64,000 nucleotides of DNA from Ulvibacterium sp965228935 (GTDB lineage Bacteria; Bacteroidota; Bacteroidia; Flavobacteriales; Flavobacteriaceae): the NCBI RefSeq assembly GCF_965228935.1, contig NZ_OZ245846.1, positions 2,914,001 to 2,978,000 of the forward strand. Reading direction: 5' to 3'. The notes below the pieces were generated by a model. The model did no database searches. It saw only the letters and a list, made by a program, of their open reading frames with translations, and had not been told where the DNA came from. Positions 42,595 to 50,585 of this stretch are shown piece after piece (positions within the stretch are counted from its first letter, which is position 1; every line of letters begins with the position of its first letter). The translations under genes and the position numbers were made by a program.

Positions 42595-43652
42595 TGAAAC
42601 TGGGATTTGGATTGTATAGGCACATGCTCAATACGGAGCACTATAAGTTTGCGAAGCAATGCGGTGCCACACATTTGGTCATTCATTTGGTGGATTATTT
42701 TGGGCATAATAAGGATAATGCAGACCAACCGATAGGCGGTAAGGAAGGTTGGGGAAGGGCCGGAAACCCCGATGAAATCTGGTCGATTGAAGAGCTGGCG
42801 GCCATCAAAAAGGAAATCAACGAACACGGGTTGGAATTGCAGGCCATAGAAAATTTTGATCCGGCCCATTGGCATGATATCTTGCTGGATGGCCCCAAAA
42901 AAGAACTTCAAATGGCAAATCTAAAACAGTTGATCCGCAATGTGGGCCAAGCAGGAATCCCTACTTTTGGCTATAATTTTTCCTTGGCCGGGGTAGCAGC
43001 AAGGACTCAAGGAACTTATGCAAGGGGGGGAGCCGTTTCCGTAGGTATGGAGGGCGGGGATAGCACCCCGATACCCAATGGTATGGTTTGGAATATGGTG
43101 TATGATGAAAATGCCCAGGAAGGTACGTTGCCTAAAATTGACCATGATGAACTTTGGAACCGTTTACAATATTTTTTGGACGGGATCTTGCCAGTTGCGG
43201 AAGAAGCCGGGGTTAAAATGGCAGCGCATCCGGACGACCCACCGATGCCTTTTGTTCGGGATACGCCAAGGTTGGTCTATCAACCCGATATGTACCAAAG
43301 ATTACTCGATATGAATCCGAGCCCGTCGAACCATTTGGAATTCTGCCTGGGCTCCATTGCTGAAATGACGGAAGGCGATGTTTATGAAGCCACCGACATG
43401 TATAGCAAGCAAGGTAAAATCAGTTATATCCATTTCAGAAATATCGTTGGGAAAGTACCCTATTATAAAGAGGTTTTCGTTGACGAGGGCGATATCGATA
43501 TGTTCAAAATTTTAAAGATTCTAAAGAAAAACAACTTCGATGGGGTTTTAATTCCCGACCACACACCACAAATGACCTGTGATGCACCATGGCATGCTGG
43601 TATGGCCTATGCTATGGGCTATATGAAGGCGGCCATTTCATTATTGGAATAA
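42594..43652 (+). CDS. Mannonate dehydratase-like (UxuA family) TIM-barrel protein
   Basis: This 352-residue protein has the UxuA pattern: GLELQAIENF, MAAHPDDPPMPFVRDTPRLV with the metal-binding His and Asp, FCLGSIAEM with Cys, and FDGVLIPDHTPQM with Asp-His. UxuA dehydrates D-mannonate to 2-keto-3-deoxygluconate; several positions differ from E. coli UxuA, including a longer N-terminal metal-site region, so the substrate may be another aldonic acid. It is translationally coupled to CoA-transferase 1. Confidence 0.8.
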   Translation: MKLGFGLYRHMLNTEHYKFAKQCGATHLVIHLVDYFGHNKDNADQPIGGKEGWGRAGNPDEIWSIEELAAIKKEINEHGLELQAIENFDPAHWHDILLDGPKKELQMANLKQLIRNVGQAGIPTFGYNFSLAGVAARTQGTYARGGAVSVGMEGGDSTPIPNGMVWNMVYDENAQEGTLPKIDHDELWNRLQYFLDGILPVAEEAGVKMAAHPDDPPMPFVRDTPRLVYQPDMYQRLLDMNPSPSNHLEFCLGSIAEMTEGDVYEATDMYSKQGKISYIHFRNIVGKVPYYKEVFVDEGDIDMFKILKILKKNNFDGVLIPDHTPQMTCDAPWHAGMAYAMGYMKAAISLLE

Positions 43653-43695
43653 GCAATTTGTGAGAACAACACCTAACCAAAAACAAATTCCAATT

Positions 43696-45075
43696 ATGAA
43701 AAACAATGTTACTTTTTTAGCCGTAATCGCCGCACTTGGAGGCTTCCTATTCGGATATGATACAGCCATTATTTCCGGTACCATCGGTTTTGTAAAAACA
43801 CAATTTGAACTCAGTACCATTTTGGAAGGCTGGTATGTAAGCTCGGCACTTGTGGGCACTATCTTAGGGGTTTCTATAGCAGGCGTTCTTAGCGACAAAT
43901 TCGGACGGAAGCACATATTGATTATGTCCGGGATATTTTTTGCACTTTCGGCAATCGGCTGTGCGGTATCAGGTTCGTTCATTAGCTTGGTGATTTATAG
44001 GATTCTTGGCGGAATAGGCGTAGGTATTGCTTCTATGTTGTCACCTTTATATATCTCCGAGATAGCCCCCGCAGAAAAAAGAGGAAGATTGGTCGCTTTA
44101 TATCAACTGGCCATAACCTTTGGTATTTTAGTGGCCTATTTTGCCAATGCCTATTTGCTATCACTTTCTACGTCGGATAGTTTAACCGCTACCTCGGGAC
44201 TGACCCATAAAATATTTGTCGACGAGGTGTGGCGGGCTATGTTGGGTAGCGAAACCATCCCCGCTACACTTTTCCTTTTATTACTTTTTACCATACCTAA
44301 AAGCCCACGTTGGCTTACCATGAAAGGTAAAAGGGAACAGGCCAAAAACATTTTATTGCGATTTGTCACGAAAGAAGAGGCCGATATCGAAATACAAAAT
44401 GTTGAAGACGTACTGTCCAAGGAGTCCGGCGGAATCAAGGCTGTTTTTTCAGGGCCCTTTAAGCTGGCAATGATTATTGGAATTTCATTGGCACTGCTAA
44501 GTCAGGTAAGTGGAATCAATGCCATCATATACTACGGACCAAAAATTCTGGAAGAAGGCGGCCTACAGTTGGGCGAGGCCCTTGGCGGCCAAGTAGTAAT
44601 TGGTATCGTTAATGTATTGTTCACTTTTGTGGCCCTTTGGAAAATTGATGATCTAGGGCGAAAACCTTTACTTACGTATGGTATAATAGGAATCATGATT
44701 TCCTTGTTGATGGTTGGATTATTGTTCTATTTTGAGGTAAATAATACCTACCTACTAATGACCTTCATACTCACCTTTATTGCCTGCTTTGCTTTCTCTT
44801 TTGGTCCAGTGGTATGGGTGCTGCTTTCGGAAATATACCCGTTGAAAATTCGTGGTGCGGCAATGTCCGTAGCTACTATGGCGGTATGGGTGGGCACTAC
44901 TTTTGTTGGTCAGATGACGCCCTGGTTTTTGGAAAACCTGAAGCCTCATGGCACCTTTTGGTTTTTTGCAGCCTGCATGATTCCAGCAGTTTACTTGGCC
45001 ATAAAGGTTCTTCCGGAAACCAAGGGGAAGACCTTGGAGGAAATAGAGAATTACTGGTTAACAAAAAAGGGATAA
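43696..45075 (+). CDS. Sugar porter 2 (MFS, SP family)
   Basis: This 459-residue SP-family carrier has the motifs GGFLFGYDTAIISG, SDKFGRKHI, IPKSPRWLT and PETKGKTLEEIENYW. It differs from the first porter (35607), although both share the signature order. The start at MKNNVTFLAV fits the family; the 12 codons upstream are hydrophilic and unlikely. The stop is followed by the next ATG after 1 bp. Confidence 0.92.
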   Translation: MKNNVTFLAVIAALGGFLFGYDTAIISGTIGFVKTQFELSTILEGWYVSSALVGTILGVSIAGVLSDKFGRKHILIMSGIFFALSAIGCAVSGSFISLVIYRILGGIGVGIASMLSPLYISEIAPAEKRGRLVALYQLAITFGILVAYFANAYLLSLSTSDSLTATSGLTHKIFVDEVWRAMLGSETIPATLFLLLLFTIPKSPRWLTMKGKREQAKNILLRFVTKEEADIEIQNVEDVLSKESGGIKAVFSGPFKLAMIIGISLALLSQVSGINAIIYYGPKILEEGGLQLGEALGGQVVIGIVNVLFTFVALWKIDDLGRKPLLTYGIIGIMISLLMVGLLFYFEVNNTYLLMTFILTFIACFAFSFGPVVWVLLSEIYPLKIRGAAMSVATMAVWVGTTFVGQMTPWFLENLKPHGTFWFFAACMIPAVYLAIKVLPETKGKTLEEIENYWLTKKG

Positions 45076-45076
45076 T

Positions 45077-45865
45077 ATGGATCGTCTTAAAGATAAGGTA
45101 GCCATTGTAACCGGGGCCGCCGACGGTATTGGATTGGCCATAAGCAGGGCTTTTAGCGCTGAAGGGGCTACCGTGGTCATGTGCGATATCAATGCGGAGA
45201 AATGCGATGAAGAAGCAAGGAAGTTAAGGATGAACAATGCCGAGGTAAGAAGTCATTTTTGCGATGTAGGTGTCACCGATGATGTGCAAACCGTAGTGCA
45301 AAAGACTCTAGCGGAATTTGAAAGGATCGATGTTCTGGTAAACAATGCGGCCGTGGCCCTATCGGGGGATATTCGGGAAATGCCCGAGTCTGACTGGGAC
45401 AAGGTGATGAATATCAACTTAAAAAGTGTCTTTAGAGGGATAAAGGCAGTATTGCCCCATATGCTGCAGCAAAAATCGGGAAGTGTTATCACCCTATCAT
45501 CGGCACAGGCCTTCAGGAGCTGGGACGATTGGACGGCCTATGCCGCTGCCAAAGGCGCCATTCTTTCCATGAGCAATCAATTAGCCGGACAATTTGGACA
45601 CGAGAATGTACGCTTTAACACCATTTCCCCGGGAGCCATACTTACCCCGTTAAATGAAAAAAGAATTGCGAAGGAAGGGCAAGGCTTTTTGGAAGGCAGT
45701 ATCGGGCAGGCTGCCATGTTGCGTATGGGGGAAGCGGAGGAAGTAGCGATGACTGCTGTTTTTCTGGCATCCGATGAAGCCAAATTTATAACGGGAGAAG
45801 ATATTAAAGTGGATGGAGGATTGACCAGTCTTCCCAGATATATAGACAAAACAAAAAAGAAGTAG
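45077..45865 (+). CDS. SDR family oxidoreductase 2
   Basis: This 262-residue SDR has the cofactor motif TGAADGIGLAI, NNAAVALSGD, catalytic Ser in TLSSAQAF and Tyr-Lys in YAAAKGAI. It is paired with the sugar porter before it and the CoA-transferase after it, with 1-2 bp gaps. It probably oxidises a hydroxyl of a sugar or hydroxy acid. Confidence 0.92.
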   Translation: MDRLKDKVAIVTGAADGIGLAISRAFSAEGATVVMCDINAEKCDEEARKLRMNNAEVRSHFCDVGVTDDVQTVVQKTLAEFERIDVLVNNAAVALSGDIREMPESDWDKVMNINLKSVFRGIKAVLPHMLQQKSGSVITLSSAQAFRSWDDWTAYAAAKGAILSMSNQLAGQFGHENVRFNTISPGAILTPLNEKRIAKEGQGFLEGSIGQAAMLRMGEAEEVAMTAVFLASDEAKFITGEDIKVDGGLTSLPRYIDKTKKK

Positions 45866-45867
45866 CA

Positions 45868-47073
45868 ATGCAACAAGCACTGGAAGGAGTAAAGGTATTG
45901 GACTTTTCACAATTGTTACAAGGCCCTTTTGCCACGCAAATGATGGGTGATTTAGGTGCCGATGTCATTAAGGTCGAAAGAAACGGTAGTGGTGACCTCT
46001 ATCGGGGCATGACCTTTTTTAATCAGTGGATTGCGGGTGACGAATCACCTTGCTTTATGGCCTGGAATCGGAATAAACGTTCCCTGGCGATAGATATAAA
46101 ATCCCCTCAGGGCAAAGAGATCATTTACAAACTGGCCAGGGATGCGGATGTATTGGTAGAGAATTTTCGTCCAGGCGTAATGGAGCGACTGGGTTATGGT
46201 TATGAGGATTTGAAAAAAATCAATCCACGGATCATTTATTGTTCTGCCAGTGGTTGGGGTGATGATGGGCCTTACTTAACCCGCCCTGGTCAGGACTTGT
46301 TGGTACAGAGTGTAAGCGGTGCCATTATGACAAGTGGTAAAAACTCGGAAGGCCCTGTGGCCATAGGTACGGCCCTTTGCGATCAAGTAAACGGGCTCAA
46401 CTCCGTTTATGCTATCCTGGCTGCATTATACTATCGCGAAAAAACAGGTAAAGGCCAGCAAATAAAGACCAATCTATTGTCCTCGGCCATTGCCTTTCAG
46501 ATGCAGGACTATTTTACCATCCAGAATTTAGGGCAGACTTTTGAACGTCCGGAATCCAAAATAGGGCATCCGGGTAACGGGGCTCCCTTTGGTATGTACG
46601 AAACGAGCGATGGATATCTTACCATTGCCATGAGTCCTTGGCCCAAATTGGTAAAAGCCCTGGGAGACGAGTCGTTAATACGGTATAATGACCCACAAGT
46701 GCTTTTTGACGATCGGGATAAAATCCATGGCATCATAGAAGCTATTACCGTCACCAAAACTACCGACGAGTGGTTGAAGATCATGTTGGGCTTGGATCTT
46801 TGGGTGGCCAAGGTAAATGACCAAAAGGAAGTAGAAAGAGACCCTCAAGTCATTCATAACAATACTTTTATTGAGGTGGACCATCCAAAGGCCGGAAAGG
46901 TAAAAGTGACCAATATTCCCTTTAAGATGAGTGAGACCCCCGGGCATATCAAACGTTCATCTCCGCTTATCGGAGAACATGGTGCGGAAATTTTAATGGA
47001 AATAGGGTATAGCGAAGGAGATATTGAAAATTTGGTTTCAGAAAATGTCATCAGCATTGAAAAGATTACATGA
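45868..47073 (+). CDS. CaiB/BaiF family (class III) CoA-transferase 2
   Basis: This 401-residue class III CoA-transferase has the blocks LEGVKVLDFSQLLQGPFATQ, GADVIKVERNGSGD and NFRPGVMERLGYGYEDLK. It is a distant paralogue of the gene at 41392. CaiB-type enzymes are often heterodimeric or work as pairs with different CoA donors. Its stop is followed by the GH92 start after one base. Confidence 0.92.
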   Translation: MQQALEGVKVLDFSQLLQGPFATQMMGDLGADVIKVERNGSGDLYRGMTFFNQWIAGDESPCFMAWNRNKRSLAIDIKSPQGKEIIYKLARDADVLVENFRPGVMERLGYGYEDLKKINPRIIYCSASGWGDDGPYLTRPGQDLLVQSVSGAIMTSGKNSEGPVAIGTALCDQVNGLNSVYAILAALYYREKTGKGQQIKTNLLSSAIAFQMQDYFTIQNLGQTFERPESKIGHPGNGAPFGMYETSDGYLTIAMSPWPKLVKALGDESLIRYNDPQVLFDDRDKIHGIIEAITVTKTTDEWLKIMLGLDLWVAKVNDQKEVERDPQVIHNNTFIEVDHPKAGKVKVTNIPFKMSETPGHIKRSSPLIGEHGAEILMEIGYSEGDIENLVSENVISIEKIT

Positions 47074-47074
47074 T

Positions 47075-49741
47075 ATGAGGTGTTGTTTCAAGAAAAACAA
47101 TCTCGTTATTGCCTGTCTTTTGGTTTGTTTCGGTTGCAAACGGCATGCGGAGGAGGTTGTCCAATCCGAATCTAGTAATCCGCTACCTAGGAAAACGTAT
47201 TTGGGCTATGTGGATACCCGTGTGGGTACGGCCCCCAGTATTGCTGATATCACCGTTACGGAAGTTGAGGAGCCACTCGGTTATGTATCCCCGATTGTGG
47301 GAAACCCTTCGGCCTTGACCCATTGGACTCCCCAGACCGCAAAATGGACCGATCGTGTAATAACCGTTCCCGTGCCTTATTGGTACGACCAAAAAAAGAT
47401 TCAAGGTTTTCGAGGTACGCGATATCCAAATGGAGCGGTTGTCGGGGATTGGGGTCCCATGTCCCTAATGCCTCTTACCGGAGAAGTTAAGATCGATGCC
47501 AATAGCCGTGCTTCCAGGTTTAGCCATGATTCCGAGATTGCCAAACCGCACTATTATTCGGTTCAATTGGACGATTACGATATAAAGGCCGAATTTACGG
47601 CCGCTTCCCAAACTGGATTCTTTCAGTTTACCTTTCCGGAATCCGAGTCATCATCGGTAGTGTTCGATGGGGTGTATGTTCCCGGCTATTATAAGGTGAT
47701 ACCCGAAAGAAATGAGATTGAAGGTTACACGGTTATCGCCGGACATTTTAAAAATCATTTTGTGGCCAAGTTCGATAAAAAATTTGAAGCCTTCAATGTG
47801 GATCTATTGCCCAACGTGATAGATGCCGATTTGGTTCCGGACGGATTTGAAGCGGCTTACTATAACAACGACAAATTGGAAGGAGAGCCAGATGTGTTCG
47901 TAACCTATACCAAACTGAATTACAATTGGTTGAAAGCTCCTGCCGCAGGTGTCAAGGAAGATTTCTTTTCGGCTAGGTATACCGGCATCCTTGTAGCGAG
48001 GCATTCGGGAGAACATACCTTTGAGTTAACAACCAAGGACGGTACGCGAATGTATATCGATGACGAAATGGTCATTGACCAATGGAAGTATCGGGCAACA
48101 GGGACCAATGTACACAAGGTGAACCTTACGAAAGGGCAGGAATACGACATACGTATCGAATATTACGATGGTTCCAGTACTACCGAGATGCATCTCAGAT
48201 GTGCGGAACCCGTGCAACCAGACCCTAATCATGGTCCCCGGATGGCACTCAAGGGAGCCGATGGGAATGCAGTTTATGTAACCTTTGCCACCAAGGATAG
48301 GGAAAAGGTGAAGATGAAGGTCGGCACTTCCCTAATCGATATCGCGCAGGCACGGGCAAATATGGAAAAGGAATTCCCCCATTTTGATTTTAACAAAGCG
48401 GTAGCCAAAAGTGCGGATGTTTGGGAGACGGAATTGAATAGGATTCAAGTGGAAGGTGCCGATGATGATAAGGCTATTTTCTACACGGCATTGACCAAAT
48501 GTTTCGTAAATCCTCGCGACTTAAGTGAAGGAGATAGATATTTTAGCCCATTTGACTTTCAAGTACATGAAGGGATTATGTATACGGATTTATCACTTTG
48601 GGATACGTTCCGTTCCCTGCACCCGCTATGGGTGATTTTAAAACCCCAGGAAACTACCGATGTCATTAATGGCATGCTGAACACTTACCAACAAGGGGGT
48701 TGGCTGCCCAAATGGCCCAATCCTTGGTACCGAAGTATCATGATGGGTACCCATGCCGATGCTGTTATTGCGGATGCCTACGTAAAAGGGATTCGTGGTT
48801 TTGATACGGACTTGGCCTTTGAGGCCATGCTAAAAAATGCCACTGAAAAAGGAAATCGCGGTTTTTCGGGTCGGGTCGGTATTGAGTATTTCAATGAGAT
48901 AGGTTATGTACCCACAGATATTTTTGGGTTTTATGGAGAACCTGTGGCAAGAACCCTGGAGTTTTCCTATGATGATTATTGTATTGCCCAAATGGCAAAA
49001 GCTTTGGGTAAGGAGAACTATTATGATGACTTCATACAACGATCCAAACGATATATTAATGTCCTGGATAAGGAAACCGGTTTGGTTCGAGGGAAAAAAT
49101 TGAATGGGGAGTGGTTGCCGCCATTCGATAAAAGTATTAGCGTTTGGGCACAAGGAACGGATCATGATACCGAGGTGTATTATAGGAACCATACGTTATT
49201 GGTTCCCCATGATATTCCGGGTTTGTCCCATTTTATGGGCGGAGATGATAAACTCATCGAATATCTGGACAATTTTTTTGAAAAGGATATGTACTACGTA
49301 GGTGACGAATTTTCCATGCATGCACCGTATATGTACAACAGTTTGGGCGCTCCTTGGAAAACACAAAAAGTGGTACGGGACATGTTGGCCAAATATTTCT
49401 TTGATGATGTGGGCGGGTTACCGGGGAATGATGATTGTGGACAGGTATCCTCTTGGTATGTCTTTGGGGCCATGGGTTTCTACCCGGCCTTACCGGGCAC
49501 CCCGTTCTATGAAATCTGTAGTCCCATATTCAATAAGGTCCAGATAAGCGTTAGCACAGGAAAGGTATTTACCGTAGTCGCCAATAACAACTCTAAGGAG
49601 AATGCCTACATCCAATCGGCTACCTTAAATGGGGAGCCTTACAATTCAAGTCAATTGCATCATGATGTTATTGTCAACGGCGGCGAATTGGTTTTTGAAA
49701 TGGGGCCTGAACCCAATGAAGAGTGGGGTATTCAAAGATGA
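47075..49741 (+). CDS. GH92 alpha-mannosidase lipoprotein with inserted PA14 domain
   Basis: This 888-residue protein has a lipobox LLVCFGC (Cys21). GH92 features include GFRGTRYPNGAVVGDWGPMSLMP (about 111-133), YTDLSLWDTFRSLHPLW and the C-terminal GNDDCGQVSSWYVFGAMGFYP with catalytic acids. A PA14-type carbohydrate-binding domain (about 258-378; YTGILVARHSGEHTFEL, KDGTRMYIDDEMVID) is inserted inside the N-terminal beta-sandwich. GH92 enzymes are Ca-dependent exo-alpha-mannosidases with inversion. The start codon follows the CoA-transferase stop by one base. It is the last gene of the operon. Confidence 0.9.
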   Translation: MRCCFKKNNLVIACLLVCFGCKRHAEEVVQSESSNPLPRKTYLGYVDTRVGTAPSIADITVTEVEEPLGYVSPIVGNPSALTHWTPQTAKWTDRVITVPVPYWYDQKKIQGFRGTRYPNGAVVGDWGPMSLMPLTGEVKIDANSRASRFSHDSEIAKPHYYSVQLDDYDIKAEFTAASQTGFFQFTFPESESSSVVFDGVYVPGYYKVIPERNEIEGYTVIAGHFKNHFVAKFDKKFEAFNVDLLPNVIDADLVPDGFEAAYYNNDKLEGEPDVFVTYTKLNYNWLKAPAAGVKEDFFSARYTGILVARHSGEHTFELTTKDGTRMYIDDEMVIDQWKYRATGTNVHKVNLTKGQEYDIRIEYYDGSSTTEMHLRCAEPVQPDPNHGPRMALKGADGNAVYVTFATKDREKVKMKVGTSLIDIAQARANMEKEFPHFDFNKAVAKSADVWETELNRIQVEGADDDKAIFYTALTKCFVNPRDLSEGDRYFSPFDFQVHEGIMYTDLSLWDTFRSLHPLWVILKPQETTDVINGMLNTYQQGGWLPKWPNPWYRSIMMGTHADAVIADAYVKGIRGFDTDLAFEAMLKNATEKGNRGFSGRVGIEYFNEIGYVPTDIFGFYGEPVARTLEFSYDDYCIAQMAKALGKENYYDDFIQRSKRYINVLDKETGLVRGKKLNGEWLPPFDKSISVWAQGTDHDTEVYYRNHTLLVPHDIPGLSHFMGGDDKLIEYLDNFFEKDMYYVGDEFSMHAPYMYNSLGAPWKTQKVVRDMLAKYFFDDVGGLPGNDDCGQVSSWYVFGAMGFYPALPGTPFYEICSPIFNKVQISVSTGKVFTVVANNNSKENAYIQSATLNGEPYNSSQLHHDVIVNGGELVFEMGPEPNEEWGIQR

Positions 49742-49893
49742 TAGGGGAATTCAAATCCATATATAGATTCATATAAGCTACCTGCAGTACATTTTGACGC
49801 AAAAATAAGGCTTTTGAAATGACCGAAAAAAATCATGATTACACAGTTTCCCTCATAGCTAATTACTAACTATGTAGTTTCTCGCAAAAAAAC

Positions 49894-50562
49894 ATGAAAA
49901 ACAAAACACATGTATATGTTCTACTCCTGTCGGTGGGTCTATTATGCAATCTTGGATGTGACTACATAAAAAAGAATCCAGAATCGCTTTCAGTTGCTTA
50001 TGACTCGATTTTATCGCCTGAATTACTGAACAGTGAACGGATTAAAATGAAATATGGAAACTATGCCATTAAAATCCTCAGTGACGACTCCAAAACAAGG
50101 ATATCCAATCTTTACAGTTCCCAGGGCGACAAAACGATAACGCGAACCTTTGCCGTTGTGAACTACTCTGAGGTAATTGATCCGACCTTCTTGGAAGCGC
50201 ATAAGAAAATCGTTAAAGGAGGATCTATAGGACGTGTTTTTAAAAATAACGGCTGGGAGATTGAAAAGGAGAGTATTTTTTTCGGTGAAGTATCACCTTC
50301 GAAGGATCTTTCCAAGGTATATGCCCTTATGGGTAATATTCCAAATTCGGAATTAGCAATGTATATGTATGGATTTCACATAGAAAAAGATAAAAAAAGA
50401 TTTCAATACGCCACGATTATAGAGATTTATCATCCGGATTACCTTACGCTACATGACCTAAAATCCATTTACAAGGATGCAGATAGGTATCTGGAAAGAA
50501 GTCCATTTATTGAGCAAACAATAGAAGGGATTATTCAGATTACACGAGAACTAAAACCTTAA
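49894..50562 (+). CDS. Lipoprotein of unknown function
   Basis: This 222-residue protein has a signal peptide with lipobox CNLGC. The mature chain has mixed alpha/beta character (KMKYGNYAIKILSDDSK, RTFAVVNYSEVID) and no recognised domain. It follows the operon after 152 bp and converges on the molybdenum hydroxylase operon. Confidence 0.65.
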   Translation: MKNKTHVYVLLLSVGLLCNLGCDYIKKNPESLSVAYDSILSPELLNSERIKMKYGNYAIKILSDDSKTRISNLYSSQGDKTITRTFAVVNYSEVIDPTFLEAHKKIVKGGSIGRVFKNNGWEIEKESIFFGEVSPSKDLSKVYALMGNIPNSELAMYMYGFHIEKDKKRFQYATIIEIYHPDYLTLHDLKSIYKDADRYLERSPFIEQTIEGIIQITRELKP

Positions 50563-50577
50563 GAGTCTTTGGTTTTA
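50552..50577. terminator. Weak bidirectional hairpin between convergent genes
   Basis: TAAAACC and GGTTTTA arms of 7 bp with a 12-nt loop, between the lipoprotein and the molybdopterin subunit gene. Low stability. Confidence 0.35.
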
Positions 50578-50585
50578 CAGTCAAC

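Noticed and set aside
30141..49741. Classical polysaccharide utilisation locus
   Set aside because: No SusC/SusD pair, no hybrid two-component or ECF sigma/anti-sigma regulator is present; only glycosidases, porters and cytoplasmic enzymes are seen.
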